This document shows, in pieces, positions 1 to 9,573 of a stretch of 64,000 bases of DNA. Under the pieces are notes generated by a model, which ran no database searches, had not been told where the DNA came from, and saw only the letters and a program-made list of their open reading frames with translations. The stretch is taken from the NCBI GenBank assembly GCA_014529385.2, contig CM043962.1, positions 51,727,905 through 51,791,904 on the forward strand, written 5' to 3'. The translations under genes were made by a program, and so were the position numbers. This stretch comes from Adiantum capillus-veneris (Eukaryota; Streptophyta; Polypodiopsida; Polypodiales; Pteridaceae). Each line of letters begins with the position of its first letter. Position 1 is the stretch's first letter.

Positions 1-850
1 TTTCTTAAAAACTCTTTTTCTTTCTACTTTCATTTTGAGAGGTCTCTTGGGTTCTTTGAGTCAAGATCTCATCAATGGGGTGGGTCAAATTTCCCGAATG
101 TATCGCAAAACCTCGTTTCGCATGACCCATCAATTCTTGAATAGAATTTGACTTTTGTTCTAGGCAATAGTCTCGGATCTCTGTAGGGAGTCTGTAGCAA
201 AACCACTTGATCTGTTCCTAAAACCAGACCTTCTTAAATGAAGAGGTTGGTAGAAAAGAGCTCCAAAATTTCTCGCAATAAGCGTCCAAAGAATCTCCCT
301 TGGTCATCCGAAGATGATTCCAACCGGTTCGTATATCTCGTTCGTACTCCCGAGTCAGCCAAGAAGAAATAAAGAGCCTTTTGAATTTCAACCATTTACC
401 TGGAGCTTCCTTCCCCAGCAAAAGAGTGGACCACCATGTCCACTCTCTTGGAGTGCTCTCAGTAATGCCCTCCAGAGAAAGCTATGTCAAACTGTTGAAT
501 GAAGGCCAAAGCCCTCGGAGCATCTCGGCACCCAGAAAAGGATTCAAACCTAATCGACTGTCCACCTTCTTTGAATTCTTTTACTTTCTTGCTTTTATCC
601 TCGAGAAAGTCATATTGGTTGGCTCTATAAAATTGCTTCTTCTTTGCGTAAAACATGTGATCGTCAGAGTCGAACTGTCTGAGGACGACTCCTCTGTAGA
701 ACTGTCAGAAACTGGGCGAAATCTGAGCTTCTTTGCCTTTTTCTTGCCCTTTCCGAAGCTTTGCTTTTTGCTTCGCTTTTTGCCTTTTCTGTCTCCCTCG
801 CTCGAGTCAAAAGAGCTAGAAGAACTGTCAGAAGAAGAAGAAGAAGGTAA
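1..850 (-). pseudogene. Chromovirus-type Gypsy gag fragment
   Basis: Read on the minus strand this stretch gives, in pieces in different frames, a Ser/Asp/Lys-rich start (about 850-660), then KEFKEGGQSIRF and ALAFIQQFDIAF (about 640-470), then WLTREYERDIRTGW and KGDSLDAYCEKFW (about 360-250). The order and wording match the gag of the chromovirus copy at 46888-48144 in this window, which has KKFKEGGKSVSF, KVLAFIQ and SINKYVDKFWDLH in the same order. Gag would form the particle shell around the element RNA. Several frame changes and in-frame stops show it is dead. The piece continues off the left edge. Family assignment is by similarity seen by eye; the fragment carries no pol here. Confidence 0.7.
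831..846. repeat. (GAA)n tract at a junction between two elements
   Basis: About five GAA units. Left of it is a chromovirus-type gag, right of it is Gypsy reverse transcriptase of a different element, both on the minus strand, so the tract sits at or next to the breakpoint. Confidence 0.7.
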
Positions 851-1115
851 TGGTAGAGATCTTTGATAGTTTGAGCATTCAATTTCCGATAGTCCACACA
901 GACTTTGAGTTTCCCATTCTTCTTCGGTACGACCACTATAGGGAATAGCCAATCACTGCTCGCGACTTCTGTGATGAATCCGGCTTTCCGAAGGTTGTCA
1001 ATTTCCTCTTTAACCTTCTTAGCATAGTCCGGATTCATTATGTACCTCTGCAAACGTACCGTTCTGGCATCTGACTTCAAAGGTATTTTGTGCTGGCAAA
1101 CCTCTGGATCTACAC
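847..1115 (-). pseudogene. G0 Gypsy reverse transcriptase N-terminal fragment
   Basis: Minus-strand translation contains MNPDYAKKVKEEIDNLRKAG, then FPIVVVPKKNGKLKVCVDYR and LNAQTIKD, the opening of a Ty3/Gypsy reverse transcriptase before the catalytic DD motif. The same segment occurs at 57512-57796. The reading stops making sense after TIKD where the GAA tract and the foreign gag begin, so palm and catalytic residues are missing. At 1115 the coding is cut by element N1 and resumes at 5685, with tacac on both sides. It was part of the polyprotein of G0, whose protease and gag lie at 6271-9573. Confidence 0.85.
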
Positions 1116-2395
1116 TGTAAGGTGCAGCGGAAGTGAATGTTGAACTTTGCTCAAGATGAGTGCTCCGAACTGTGCTCAAGGGTTCCTTTTACTTACGGAA
1201 GGGAGAGCCTTCCGGTCCTTTAATGAGAGAGTGCAATGAACACAAACAAAGTGATGAACACTGTGAATGAAGGTGCTGAGACTGAGAGATAGAGAGAGAA
1301 GAATACGACACCAGATTGTTGTCAAACCCTCCTCCGAAGGCCCCACTCTCTATGGCGAGAGCGGTCTACTATTGATTGCACAAATCTCTACAATGCTTGG
1401 ACTTGCTGACGATGTCGACGACGATGAGGACGATGACGAGACAGGCTGAAATCTGGCAATGCTAATGGCTGAAATCTGCAAATCTTTATCTGCTGAATTC
1501 TGACTGTATGTCGGTGACGACGGCGATGACAACGATGCGACAACGACACGCTGAAAACGCAGATGCTGAATTCTGCGTTTTTCGGGCTGAAACTGCAAAC
1601 TGCATTGGATCTCACCGTGCGGCGAGGATCTGCTGCTGCGGGAAGGTGAGATCTGCGAGGTTCAGACTTGTTCTGCAAAATCTGACTGCTGAAAACTGAA
1701 AACGCTGGTGCTTCTTGAGGTTCCGTCGCGGTGAATCTACAAAACGCTAGGGGTTCTGCCTGATCCAAAAAAGCTAGGGCTGAATCTGTCTTCTGTTGCA
1801 AAAACGCTAGGGTTCCTGCTGTCTTGCTGCTGCCAGGGCTGATCTATTGTCATGTTGTGAAATCTACTAACGCTAGGGCTGATCTGCTGTCATGCTGTGG
1901 CCAGGGCTGATCTGCAATGCAAAAACGTTGGAGGCTGATCTTGATGCAAAAACACGCTGGGCCTTCTGATGGCTGAAAACGCTAGGTAAACTGCCGGAGG
2001 GGGGTCTTGTTGAGAAGGTGCCTGTTGAACGCGAAGTCCTTGCTACCTCTTCTACCAGAAAGTGCTAGGGCTAGCTTTACTTATATATACTTGCTTTCTA
2101 AAATTGCCCTACCCAGTTTCCAACAAAAGTCACTTAAAAATAATAAGTGAAAAGTGTCAAAAATAGGGAAAAAAGGTCTATGCACTGTAAAAATGCTCCT
2201 GATGGGTTCTGATGAAAATCTAATGATCATGCTGTGTACAACCAGAGGATATGCATCTAATATAAGTGTCTGGACATGCACAATCTGCGTACAGACTCAC
2301 AAAAGTGCCAGAACACTTCCTAAGCTAACTGAACTGAACCCATGTCATGAAGTAGCTTGTCCACTTACACATAGGATTAGATGTGTCATGTGACA
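1116..2395 (-). repeat. N1 3' LTR
   Basis: Direct repeat partner of 4424-5684. It is built largely of degenerate short repeats around AACGCTAGGGCTGATCTG (about 1440-2010) and a GAC/GAT-rich stretch near 1405-1440. A TATA-like stretch on the minus strand at 2081-2090 would serve the 5' copy. Confidence 0.92.
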
Positions 2396-2415
2396 TCCCC
2401 TCCCTTTCAAAGTGA
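2396..2415 (-). other. N1 polypurine tract
   Basis: Minus strand reads CTTTGAAAGGGAGGGGA directly before the 3' LTR, the expected plus-strand DNA primer. Confidence 0.7.
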
Positions 2416-3117
2416 GGTACTGGTACCGAGCTGTATGGCGTCGAGGGAGATCACCAACAACATCCGGAATCCTCGAAAGGACTCTTCGCCGGCCCACTCT
2501 GATGTGTGGGTCGTGCAATACTTGAACTTCATAAAGGTCTGCAAAGTCTTCTTCTTTGGGCCTCGCCTAAAGCGACAAAGTCATCTTCAATGCTTCCACT
2601 TCGTCTAGAGTCATGCGTCTACCTTCTTCAAGAATCTCCGAGGATAAAAATTCCTGAAACCGCTGCCAGCACAAAAACATGAACATACCTATTCCAGGTA
2701 AAGTGACTGGAAAAATTCTAGTCTTCCCAAAAGACTGTGCATGCAATGTAGATGAACAAAGTGACGGAGTGTCAAACCATTCACCAAATACATAAAAACA
2801 ATGGGGTCGAATCTTGACTTTTTTGATCTAAATCAATCTACTGTGGCAAATGACAATGGAAATGCTGATACTTGATGCTCAATCCTTCTTATGCTCTTTC
2901 GAAGACTCTGTCATGCCAAGGAAGAAACATGGAATGTGAATTCCTTGAATGCAAACATTTCATCTTTTCATGAGTAATTCGCATACATCCGTGCTCATTC
3001 ATGAGTGAATCGTGCTCAGCGTACAATATGGCATGCCTATCAAAAGGGATCACACAAGGACGATGACTAAAATACAAGAAAGCATCACGAATGAAACACT
3101 CGAACAATGCGTGCTAA
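2416..3117. other. N1 internal, non-coding or unrecognised
   Basis: No long frame. On the minus strand 2640-2430 there is a short readable stretch beginning RMTLDEVEALKMTL with an in-frame stop, which I cannot assign. The rest shows nothing recognisable. Confidence 0.4.
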
Positions 3118-3804
3118 CTAATCATTCATACACAATACGTCCTGTGGGGGTTCTTTGGACCTAGTCTTGAGAGCCAAGATCGGTTCTTCATGAGGGATCG
3201 AAACTTCCTGAGGGGGTTCTTTGGACCTCGACTCGAAAGCCAAGATCGGTTCTTCGTGATTGATCGAATCTGCAATGAGGTTAGCTTCACTGGCAAAAGC
3301 ATCAACTAACCCATCATTCTTGTGAACAATCACATCTTTATCCTGCAAATCATCATGCTCGTGAATAATCACATCTTGATCATGCAAATCATTATGCCAA
3401 TCATTATCATGCAATTCATCATGCTTGTCATTATCATCCAAATCATCATGCTTATCATTATGCAAATCTTCATGTGTGTCATGCTTTGGAGAAGAAGAGA
3501 CTGAGAATATCTCCTGCTCATGATTCTGTTCAAACTGCACCTGCACAACCGCAAAGAGTAGCAACAACTCTTTCCTGTGTTGGTAGCTCTTCTCTTTTCT
3601 TGCTTTGTTCTCGCGATCAAATTCTGCTTCTCTTGCTTTGGCTTCGAAGCGTGCTTGCTCGTACTTACGCTCAATGGCTGCCAATCTTTCTTCGCATTCA
3701 CGTGCTATGGCTGCCATTCGTTCTTCGTATTTACGCTCTATGACTGCCATTCCTTGGTCGCTTTCTAGCTTCCTGTCCATTATCATCTTGTCGAAAGCCT
3801 CCAT
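3118..3804 (-). CDS. N1 protein: coiled coil plus His/Asp-rich repeats
   Basis: A 228-codon frame, the only substantial one in N1. Residues about 1-85 are charged with heptad-like spacing and internal repetition (ERKYEERMAAIA, CEERLAAIERKYEQ), predicting a coiled coil. Residues about 105-165 are a run of HDDL/HDEL/HNDL/DKD repeats very rich in His and Asp. The last 60 residues carry two copies of a unit HEEPILA-x4-SKEPPQ(E/D)V. I see no zinc knuckle or enzyme motif. It could be a reduced gag-like packaging protein kept by a non-autonomous element, or a captured host fragment; nothing in the sequence decides this. Start taken at the first ATG, which gives the full coiled coil. The frame is intact, unlike nearly all others in the window. 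Confidence 0.6.
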   Translation of the reverse strand: MEAFDKMIMDRKLESDQGMAVIERKYEERMAAIARECEERLAAIERKYEQARFEAKAREAEFDRENKARKEKSYQHRKELLLLFAVVQVQFEQNHEQEIFSVSSSPKHDTHEDLHNDKHDDLDDNDKHDELHDNDWHNDLHDQDVIIHEHDDLQDKDVIVHKNDGLVDAFASEANLIADSINHEEPILAFESRSKEPPQEVSIPHEEPILALKTRSKEPPQDVLCMND

Positions 3805-3954
3805 AAGAGTTAGTGCAATCCTTGGCGTAGATGGGGAACAAGGAGGGTCAGAAAAACCTCATGGTGAGGAAAACTCTTCTTCACCACTCCCATGCTCATC
3901 ACCTTCATGCAAAGTACCCATTCTGCTTCGGGTAATGACCATCCACTGAAGTCT

Positions 3955-4080
3955 TTGGTTCTTAAGTTCAAGAGGAACTTGGGTTCTTGTGGGTCTTGAG
4001 TTCTTGGGTGTCTTGAGGTTCTTGGGGGTCTTGAGGTTCTTGGGTTCTTCAGGTTCTTGAGTTCTTGAGGTTCTTCTTTA
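3955..4080. repeat. Degenerate TTCTTGRGG repeat in N1
   Basis: About ten imperfect copies of a 9-15 bp unit (ttcttgaggttcttgggtc type) in the N1 leader, between the primer site and the protein frame. Translation on the minus strand gives Pro/Arg/Thr repeats; I treat it as a repeat rather than a gene. Confidence 0.6.
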
Positions 4081-4410
4081 GCTTGCAATCTGTGCTAGAG
4101 AAGGATCTTCTCTTCACCTGAGTTCTGCTCTTTTCCGCGGGTGCACCCCTTGGCGGCCTTGCGCTCACGCCAAGGTTGCTTTTTCCCACCTCACGTCGAT
4201 TGGCCAGCCGCTAAGTGCACAGTCCGCTCTCAATGAGTGACAAGAGGCACAAGCGGAGCCTGGACAAGCCCTTCTTTCTTGGGTTTCCTGTCACTCTTCA
4301 AAAACACGATTAGGAATCGACACGCCCAAGAGAACTTGGGTTACGTGCAACCGCAACAAGCAAAAAAAATCATATGGCTCTTTCCTTGAGTGATACAAAA
4401 CAATGTCAAA

Positions 4411-4422
4411 GCTCCGATACCA
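4411..4422 (-). other. N1 primer binding site (initiator Met tRNA)
   Basis: Minus strand TGGTATCGGAGC, one base from the standard TGGTATCAGAGC, one base away from the 5' LTR end. It fixes the element's direction. Confidence 0.85.
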
Positions 4423-4423
4423 A

Positions 4424-5684
4424 TGTAAGGTGCAGTGGAAGTGAATGTTGAACTTTGCTCAAGATGAATGCTCCGAATTGTGCTCAAGTGTTCCTTTTAC
4501 TTACAGAAGGGAGAGCCTTCCGTTCCTTTAATGAGAGAGTGCAATGAACACAAACGAAGTGATGAACATTGTGAATGAAGGTGCTGAGACTAAGAGATAG
4601 AGAGAGAAGAATACGACACCAGATTGTTGTCAAACCCTCCTCCGAAGGCCCCACTCTCTATGGCAAGAGCGGTCTACTATTGATTGCACAAATCTCTACA
4701 ATGCTTGGACTTGCCGACGATGAGGACGACAACGAGACGGGCTGAAATCTGAAAACGCTAATGGCTGAAATCTGCAAATCTTTATCTGCTGAATTCTGAC
4801 TCTATGTCGGTGACGACGGCGATGACGACAATGCAACGACGACACGCTGAAAACGCAGATGCTGAAATCTGTGTTTTCCGGGCTGAAACTGCAAATTGCG
4901 TTGGATCTCACCGTGCGGCGAGGATCTGTTGCGGGAAGGTGAGATCTGCGAGGTTCGGGACTTGTTCTGCGGAAACTGACTGCTGAAAACCGAAAACGCT
5001 GTTGCTTCTTGGGGTTCCGTCGCGGTGAATCTACAAAACGCTAGGGGTTGTGCCTGATCCAAAAACGCTAGGGCTGAATCTGTCTTCTGTTGCAAAAACG
5101 CTAGGTCCTCGCTGTCTTGCTGTTGTCGGGGCTGATCTGTTTCATGTTGTGGAATCTCCTAACGCTAGGGCTGATCTGTTGTCATGTTGTGGCCGAGGCT
5201 GATCCGTAATGCAAAAACGTTGAAGGCTGATCTTGATGCAAAAACGCTGGGCCTTTTGATGGCTGAAAACGCTAGGTAAACTGCCGGTGGGGGGTCTTGT
5301 TGAGAAGGTGCCTGTTGAACGCGAAGTCCCTGCTGCCTCTTTTGCCAGAAAGTGCTAGCGCTAGCTATACTTATATATACTTGCTTTTTAAAATTGCCTA
5401 CCTAATTCCCAATAAAAGTCACTTAAAAATAACAAGTGAAAAATGTCAAAAAAAAAAGGAAAAATAGATCTATACACTGTAAAAATGCTCCCGATGGGTT
5501 CTGATGGGAATCTGATGATCATGTTGTGTGCAACCAGAGGATATGCATCTAATCTAAGTGTCTGGACATGCGCGGTCTGCGAACAGACTCACAAAAGTGC
5601 CAGAACACTTCCTAAGCTTGAATTGAACCCATGTCATGAAGTAGCTTGTCCACGTACACATAGGGTTAGATGTGTCACGTGACA
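4424..5684 (-). repeat. N1 5' LTR
   Basis: Partner of 1116-2395 with the same TGT...ACA ends and the same internal minisatellite. Differences from the partner are scattered substitutions and short indels, so insertion is not very recent. Confidence 0.92.
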
Positions 5685-5689
5685 TACAC

Positions 5690-6108
5690 CTTTCAAATCA
5701 GTATGTTCCCATGCAAATACATCTTTCTATTTCTGGAACATAAGTCTGGCTTTTTCCTTCATTTTTTAGTTCACATGCTTATTCACCTTGATTAATCAAG
5801 GACTTTCAAATTCCACTCTTCAATCTCTTTGGGAGCAGCCAATTCGGGCCACCTCCCTTCGTTTTGGCCAGTGACTCCGCAGCATAATCCCTAAACAGAT
5901 CTGTTAGTTCTTGATTCTCATTCTGAACTCCAGTGACCTCTTCGGTGTGCACTGTTGTACTGGGATTTGAATATCCCTCTTTGGAGTCAGATGGTTCCTC
6001 TGACCGACCAGTCAACTGAACTGGTCTCTCTCCATGATTCAGTTCATGAACTAACCTAAAACTGCTTTCTCTGTTTCTCAGCTTCAGCCTTGTCGAATAA
6101 CACTGCAT
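5690..6108 (-). pseudogene. G0 protease-to-RT linker region
   Basis: A 100-codon minus-strand piece with low-complexity Glu/Ser/Thr content lies between protease and reverse transcriptase. The stretch 5690-5805 matches 57851-57960 of G7 (GTRTGTTCCCATG followed by AATACATC). It ends with PNWLLPKRLKS, matching the PNW motif at about 58010-58030. This part of Gypsy polyproteins is poorly conserved and no enzyme role is seen. Confidence 0.55.
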
Positions 6109-6270
6109 TCAAGTCGATTTTAGCTAGCAGAAAAATGTTCATGGCTGCAAGCATCCGTTCAATCTTCTTAACCCCATATTTTTAGCAAAGTTCCTCGGGT
6201 CGAAGTGCTTTCTTCCAGCTTCTGGTGTTATTAGTCTGGAGCTGGATTCTCCTACTCGTTCCCTGAATGG

Positions 6271-6594
6271 TTATGGTCTGATTCGCATAATCCTGAACAA
6301 CCTGCGCCGTCCGAAGCCATGGTCGTCCCAGTAGTATACCATATGCTCCTTAAACATCCAATACCAGAAAGCTGGTTTTGAATTTCTCTTACCCACCCTA
6401 ATCTGCATATTTTCAATCATACCAATCGTCTGAACAACTCTATGATCATCCATTCTAACCTTAAAGGATGCTGGCTTTAAATCAGCGATACCAAGCCTTT
6501 GTTGAAGATGTGCCCCCAGAATATTCACACCTGCCCCTCCATCCAGTATAACATCGGATAGCGGCTCCCATTGTTTCCTGACCTTGTAATCCAC
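6271..6594 (-). pseudogene. G0 aspartic protease fragment
   Basis: The reading QWEPLSDVILDGGAGVNIL contains the retropepsin active-site motif DGGA at about residue 18, followed by RLGI..LKPASFKVRM, typical of Gypsy proteases that cut the Gag-Pol chain. Near 6395 the frame shifts; in the neighbouring frame the conserved ending ILLGRPWL and VVQDYANQTITIQ is readable down to 6271. A TAA stop at 6350-6352 precedes GAYGILLGRPW and is also present at the same place in G7 (58556-58558). The frame upstream is blocked by a TAG at 6595-6597 where G7 has CAA. Confidence 0.8.
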
Positions 6595-6899
6595 CTAGAT
6601 TACTAGCACCTCATCATCTCTGACAGCCGACAAATCAACTGCTTTGGCATCAGCTTCAGCTTTTCTCTGCTGTCTGATAAACTTTGTTGCTTCAGGCAAA
6701 GTCTTCCCCCAGAATATTCACACCTGCCCCTCCATCCAGTATAACATCGGATAGCGGCTCCCATTGTTTCCTGACCTTGTAATCCACCTAGATTACTGGC
6801 ACCTCATCATCTCTGACAGCCGACAAATCAACTGCTTTGGCATCAGCTTCAGCTTTTCTCTGTTGTCTGATAAACTTTGTTGCTTCAGGCAAAGTCTTC
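6514..6899. repeat. 193-bp direct tandem duplication
   Basis: 6514-6706 and 6707-6899 are almost identical (only a few mismatches) and abut. The unit spans the gag-protease spacer and the first codons around the DGGA motif. Because 193 is not a multiple of 3 it breaks the reading frame. Confidence 0.95.
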
Positions 6900-7168
6900 C
6901 TGATATCATCTAATTCGACCATTAATGTCTGAATTCGTTCACAGATTTTGACATAGATCTCTTCTCTCTCCTGGTCAAAATTAACATTAGAACTCGAGGA
7001 ATCAGGACTATCTTCACATTGGCAATCCTCTGTTCTAGTGTCTGTACTGAGCCTTGACTGACACTGAGAAAGACATTGTGCTTTTCCCAAGTCACTGTTT
7101 TCTATTGCAGTCAAATCTGATTTGACCTGTCCTAGATCATCCACCAGTCCTTGCACTGGAGCAAGCAT
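6788..7168 (-). pseudogene. G0 gag-protease spacer
   Basis: A 126-codon piece, acidic, with a DSSSS run, a Cys-rich patch (CLSQCQSR, EDCQCEDS) and a helical charged tail (ERIQTLMVELDDIRKTLPEA). It ends RDDEVPVI then TAG, and continues after the stop with VDYKVRKQWEPL, the protease entry. The equivalent segment of G7 lies at about 58800-59200. It has no recognised enzyme domain. Confidence 0.6.
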
Positions 7169-7435
7169 GATCTCAGAGATTCCAGATCCTGATTGATTTG
7201 GCTGTCTTTTCTTAGAAGACGAGGCTGGTATCTTCTGAATAACACAAGCATCATAGCTCTCTAGTTGTTCTGGTAGCTTCTTAGCTAGATCCTCTATGAT
7301 CTTAGCTGCTAGTTCTCGCTGCTCTTGCCATTCATCAACTATCTTCTCCTTGCCCTTAGCCTTCCAGACTTCTCTCTGCTGAGTCTATTTACTGGTTTCA
7401 AGAATGACTGGTTTCACAGGCTCGTCTGGGAGTTC

Positions 7436-7980
7436 TTAAATAATCACTCCTTTACTGCGAGTGACTACCCATACTGGAACTGGTTCTGGCGCTTTTGCCT
7501 CAGTAGCCTCAGTACTGGGTGCATATGGACACTCAGCTGCAAAGTGTCCATATTTCCCACAACTAAAGCAATTAAGACTTCGCTTCTGGAAATTGCCACG
7601 ACCTTTGCCTCGGCAAGTATCCCCTTGGTGGCTGCTGCGCCCAGTACCAGTCCCACTGGTACCTGAATTTTCCTCTTTAGGTCCACTAGTCGTCTCTACC
7701 TTAGCTGATTCGGCATTTGTAAATGCAAGTAGAGACAAATCCTTACCTTTCTTGAAATGATGGATTCGAATGCCACAATTATTCCACAGATGGCCATATG
7801 CTTTGCAATACATGCAATGTGGGCATTCATTGGAAATATGATCTTTGCATTTGGAGCACCAGGTTTCCATCTTCCTGACTGGTGGTCTGGTCTGGCTAAT
7901 TTCAACGATCTGCCTGGCCATTTTCTCAATTTTCCGGGACCAAGACCCTTTCTTAGCCTTGTCCTTGCTCTTTTCGTTTG
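7436..7980 (-). pseudogene. G0 gag nucleocapsid region with zinc knuckles
   Basis: The minus-strand frame carries CSKCKDHISNECPHCMYC and then GHLWNNC, followed about 60 residues later by a canonical CCHC knuckle CFSCGKYGHFAAECP. A Ser-rich, Lys-rich stretch precedes them (about 8050-7930). Knuckles of this kind bind element RNA during packaging. The frame ends in TAA at 7436. It follows the gag core at 8121-8604 with a frame change between. Confidence 0.8.
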
Positions 7981-8120
7981 ACCTACTATCAGAACTACCG
8001 GAAGTCTCACTGGAGTTGGAATTCTCCGTAGAAGAGCTGCTACTGCTATACCTCCGCTTCTTATGACTTAGCTCCTTCTTGGCTTACTGCTTGAGCTTCA
8101 GAGCTCTCTGCACCAAGTCG

Positions 8121-8604
8121 TTAAACTTCTTCGTGTGCAAGTACCTCTTGCTCTCTCAGCTTCTTGTTGCGAAATCCATTCAAAAACCATGCACGCAGTC
8201 TTATTTCTGAAGGTGGTTCTTGCAGCTGCCTGGTCAACTCTTTGATCTTTTCCACATAGCTTCTTACGGATAATTTTCCTTGCCTAATCTTGTCTAGCTC
8301 ACAAAGAATGCCTTCATCGCCTCTGTTGTCTAAGTACTCAAGACTTAAAGCCTTGATCAGCTTATTGTAAGACCTAAGCTGGCAAGCTGGATAGTGGTAA
8401 TACCATTTTCTTGCCGCATCCTTCAGAGTTTGAGAAAAATACTCTCCCCAGTCATCTTCATCAATATGCTTTAATTTAGCATATTGCTCAAAGGCTTGAA
8501 TGTGGACATCAAGATCCTCTATTTTTCCGCCTTTGAAAACTAGAAAAGAGATCTTTAAAGAAACAGTGTAATCATGCATGTCTGTATCATCTCTGATTCC
8601 TCTG
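8121..8604 (-). pseudogene. G0 gag core (C-terminal half)
   Basis: Reads LVFKGGKIEDLDVHIQAFEQ, YFSQTLKDAARKWYYHYP, then YLDNRGDEGI and LTRQLQEPPSEIRLRAWFLNG: the retrotransposon gag domain with the conserved aromatic region (ARKWYY) and the terminal GF/NGF motif. It was continuous with 9175-9573 before an inverted-repeat DNA transposon inserted at 8605-8612. The first 30 residues of the apparent open frame come from that transposon and are not gag. Confidence 0.85.
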
Positions 8605-8612
8605 GTCTTGGT

Positions 8613-9166
8613 CAGGGTAGTTTTCGTACGACGTACGGAACGTCTCGTTCCGTACTGCGGGTCACGTACCGTCCCGTACGTTTTGTACATGTTTTTTTTT
8701 TTTTTTTTTTAATGAAAGCAAAATTCACAATTGTGAATGGATTACATTGAGCAGCCCAACTCTCTCTCTCTCATGCTCTAGCCTCTTCCTATTTAAGCAA
8801 TGCCTCTCCATCTTGTTCTCCAACACTTCCAAGCTCTCAAGCTCTCAATGCTCTCAATGCTCATTGCTCTCAATGCTCCCATGTTCTAGCTCTCAAGTGA
8901 CAAGCTCTAGAGACTAGAGTCTTGCCTCTCCATCTTCTCTCCATTGGGTCTCTCCCTCTCAAGCTCCCATTGAAGATCTCATAACGTCAAGTTTCTTTAA
9001 GTGTAAAGTTTAAACCCAAGGGCCTGAGCCTTAGACGTAAGAATTCTTTGTTTTTGTATTTTGAACGTACGTAACGTCATCGTACATCTTAATATTTTTT
9101 AGTTCGTTTAGTACCGCACATCATCGTACATGTACAAAACGTACGGGACCGTACGAGACCACTATG
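8613..9166. mobile_element. hAT-like non-autonomous DNA transposon (MITE)
   Basis: A 554-bp insert. Its left end CAGGGTAGTTTTCGTACG and the inverse of its right end CATAGTGGTCTCGTACG agree apart from small differences, and further in GTACCGTCCCGTACGTTTTG is repeated in inverted orientation with one gap. It is flanked by gtcttggt (8605-8612 and 9167-9174); tg precedes the repeat on both sides, so the duplication could be 8 to 10 bp. Eight bp and a CA-start suggest hAT; 9-10 bp would suggest Mutator. There is no transposase. Inside are an 18-20 bp T run at about 8692-8711 and a CTCTCAATGCTC-type short repeat at 8828-8880. Confidence 0.85.
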
Positions 9167-9174
9167 GTCTTGGT

Positions 9175-9573
9175 AGCCTGACTGCGTCTGGATGACTTCC
9201 TGTAATGATCAGTGTCGGCATCCCAGTGACCTTTTTCAGTTTCAGTCTCAGTCTCTACCTTGGCCTTCTTGCTTGTACTATGATGACTACCTTTGCTACC
9301 ATTGGCCTCGGTTGTCTTGAATGTGGACCTAGAACCTTGAGTCCTAATTCCTTGTTTCTCACGCTCAGTCCTCTTCCTGTTTGAGTGACTGGAATGCTGA
9401 GAGTCTCTGGCCTCTTCAGCATTACTCTGCTCCTCCTAAGCCTCGGTCTCACTCTCGGGGTCCCTCTCAGTATCAGACTCTCTTGCTGACACTTATGGAA
9501 TAAGGTCGACTCGTGTGGAATCAGTGCGAAACCAGGTTGATGATTTTCGACCACGACTAACTCTGGGCGGCAT
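9175..9573 (-). pseudogene. G0 gag N-terminal part
   Basis: Starting at the ATG at 9571-9573 the frame reads MPPRVSRGRKSSTWFRTDS, then charged Ser/Glu/Arg-rich sequence (ETETETEKGHWDADTDHYR) up to the transposon target site, after which gag core continues at 8604. Two in-frame stops occur (after VDLIP and after ETEA). The ATG choice rests on its position right behind a probable 5' LTR/leader and the continuity with the gag core. Confidence 0.65.

Larger units (their letters stand above)
1116..5684 (-). mobile_element. N1: complete non-autonomous LTR retrotransposon
   Basis: Two direct repeats (1116-2395 and 4424-5684) start TGTAAG and end GTGACA, and 5-bp tacac flanks both ends (1111-1115 and 5685-5689). 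The primer site on the minus strand sits beside the right-hand repeat, so the element is transcribed right to left. The internal region is only 2028 bp and holds one good reading frame (3118-3804); there is no protease, reverse transcriptase, RNase H or integrase, so it must borrow these from another element. It lies in the reverse transcriptase gene of G0; the related copy at 57.85 kb shows the uninterrupted sequence. Confidence 0.93.

Noticed and set aside
3322-3768. Plus-strand Ile/Met- and Phe/Leu-rich frames that look like membrane proteins
   Set aside because: They are the antisense of the His/Asp repeats and coiled coil of N1.
8121-8690. Gag frame taken as starting at 8690
   Set aside because: The first 30 codons come from the inserted DNA transposon; the real gag continues at 9175-9573.
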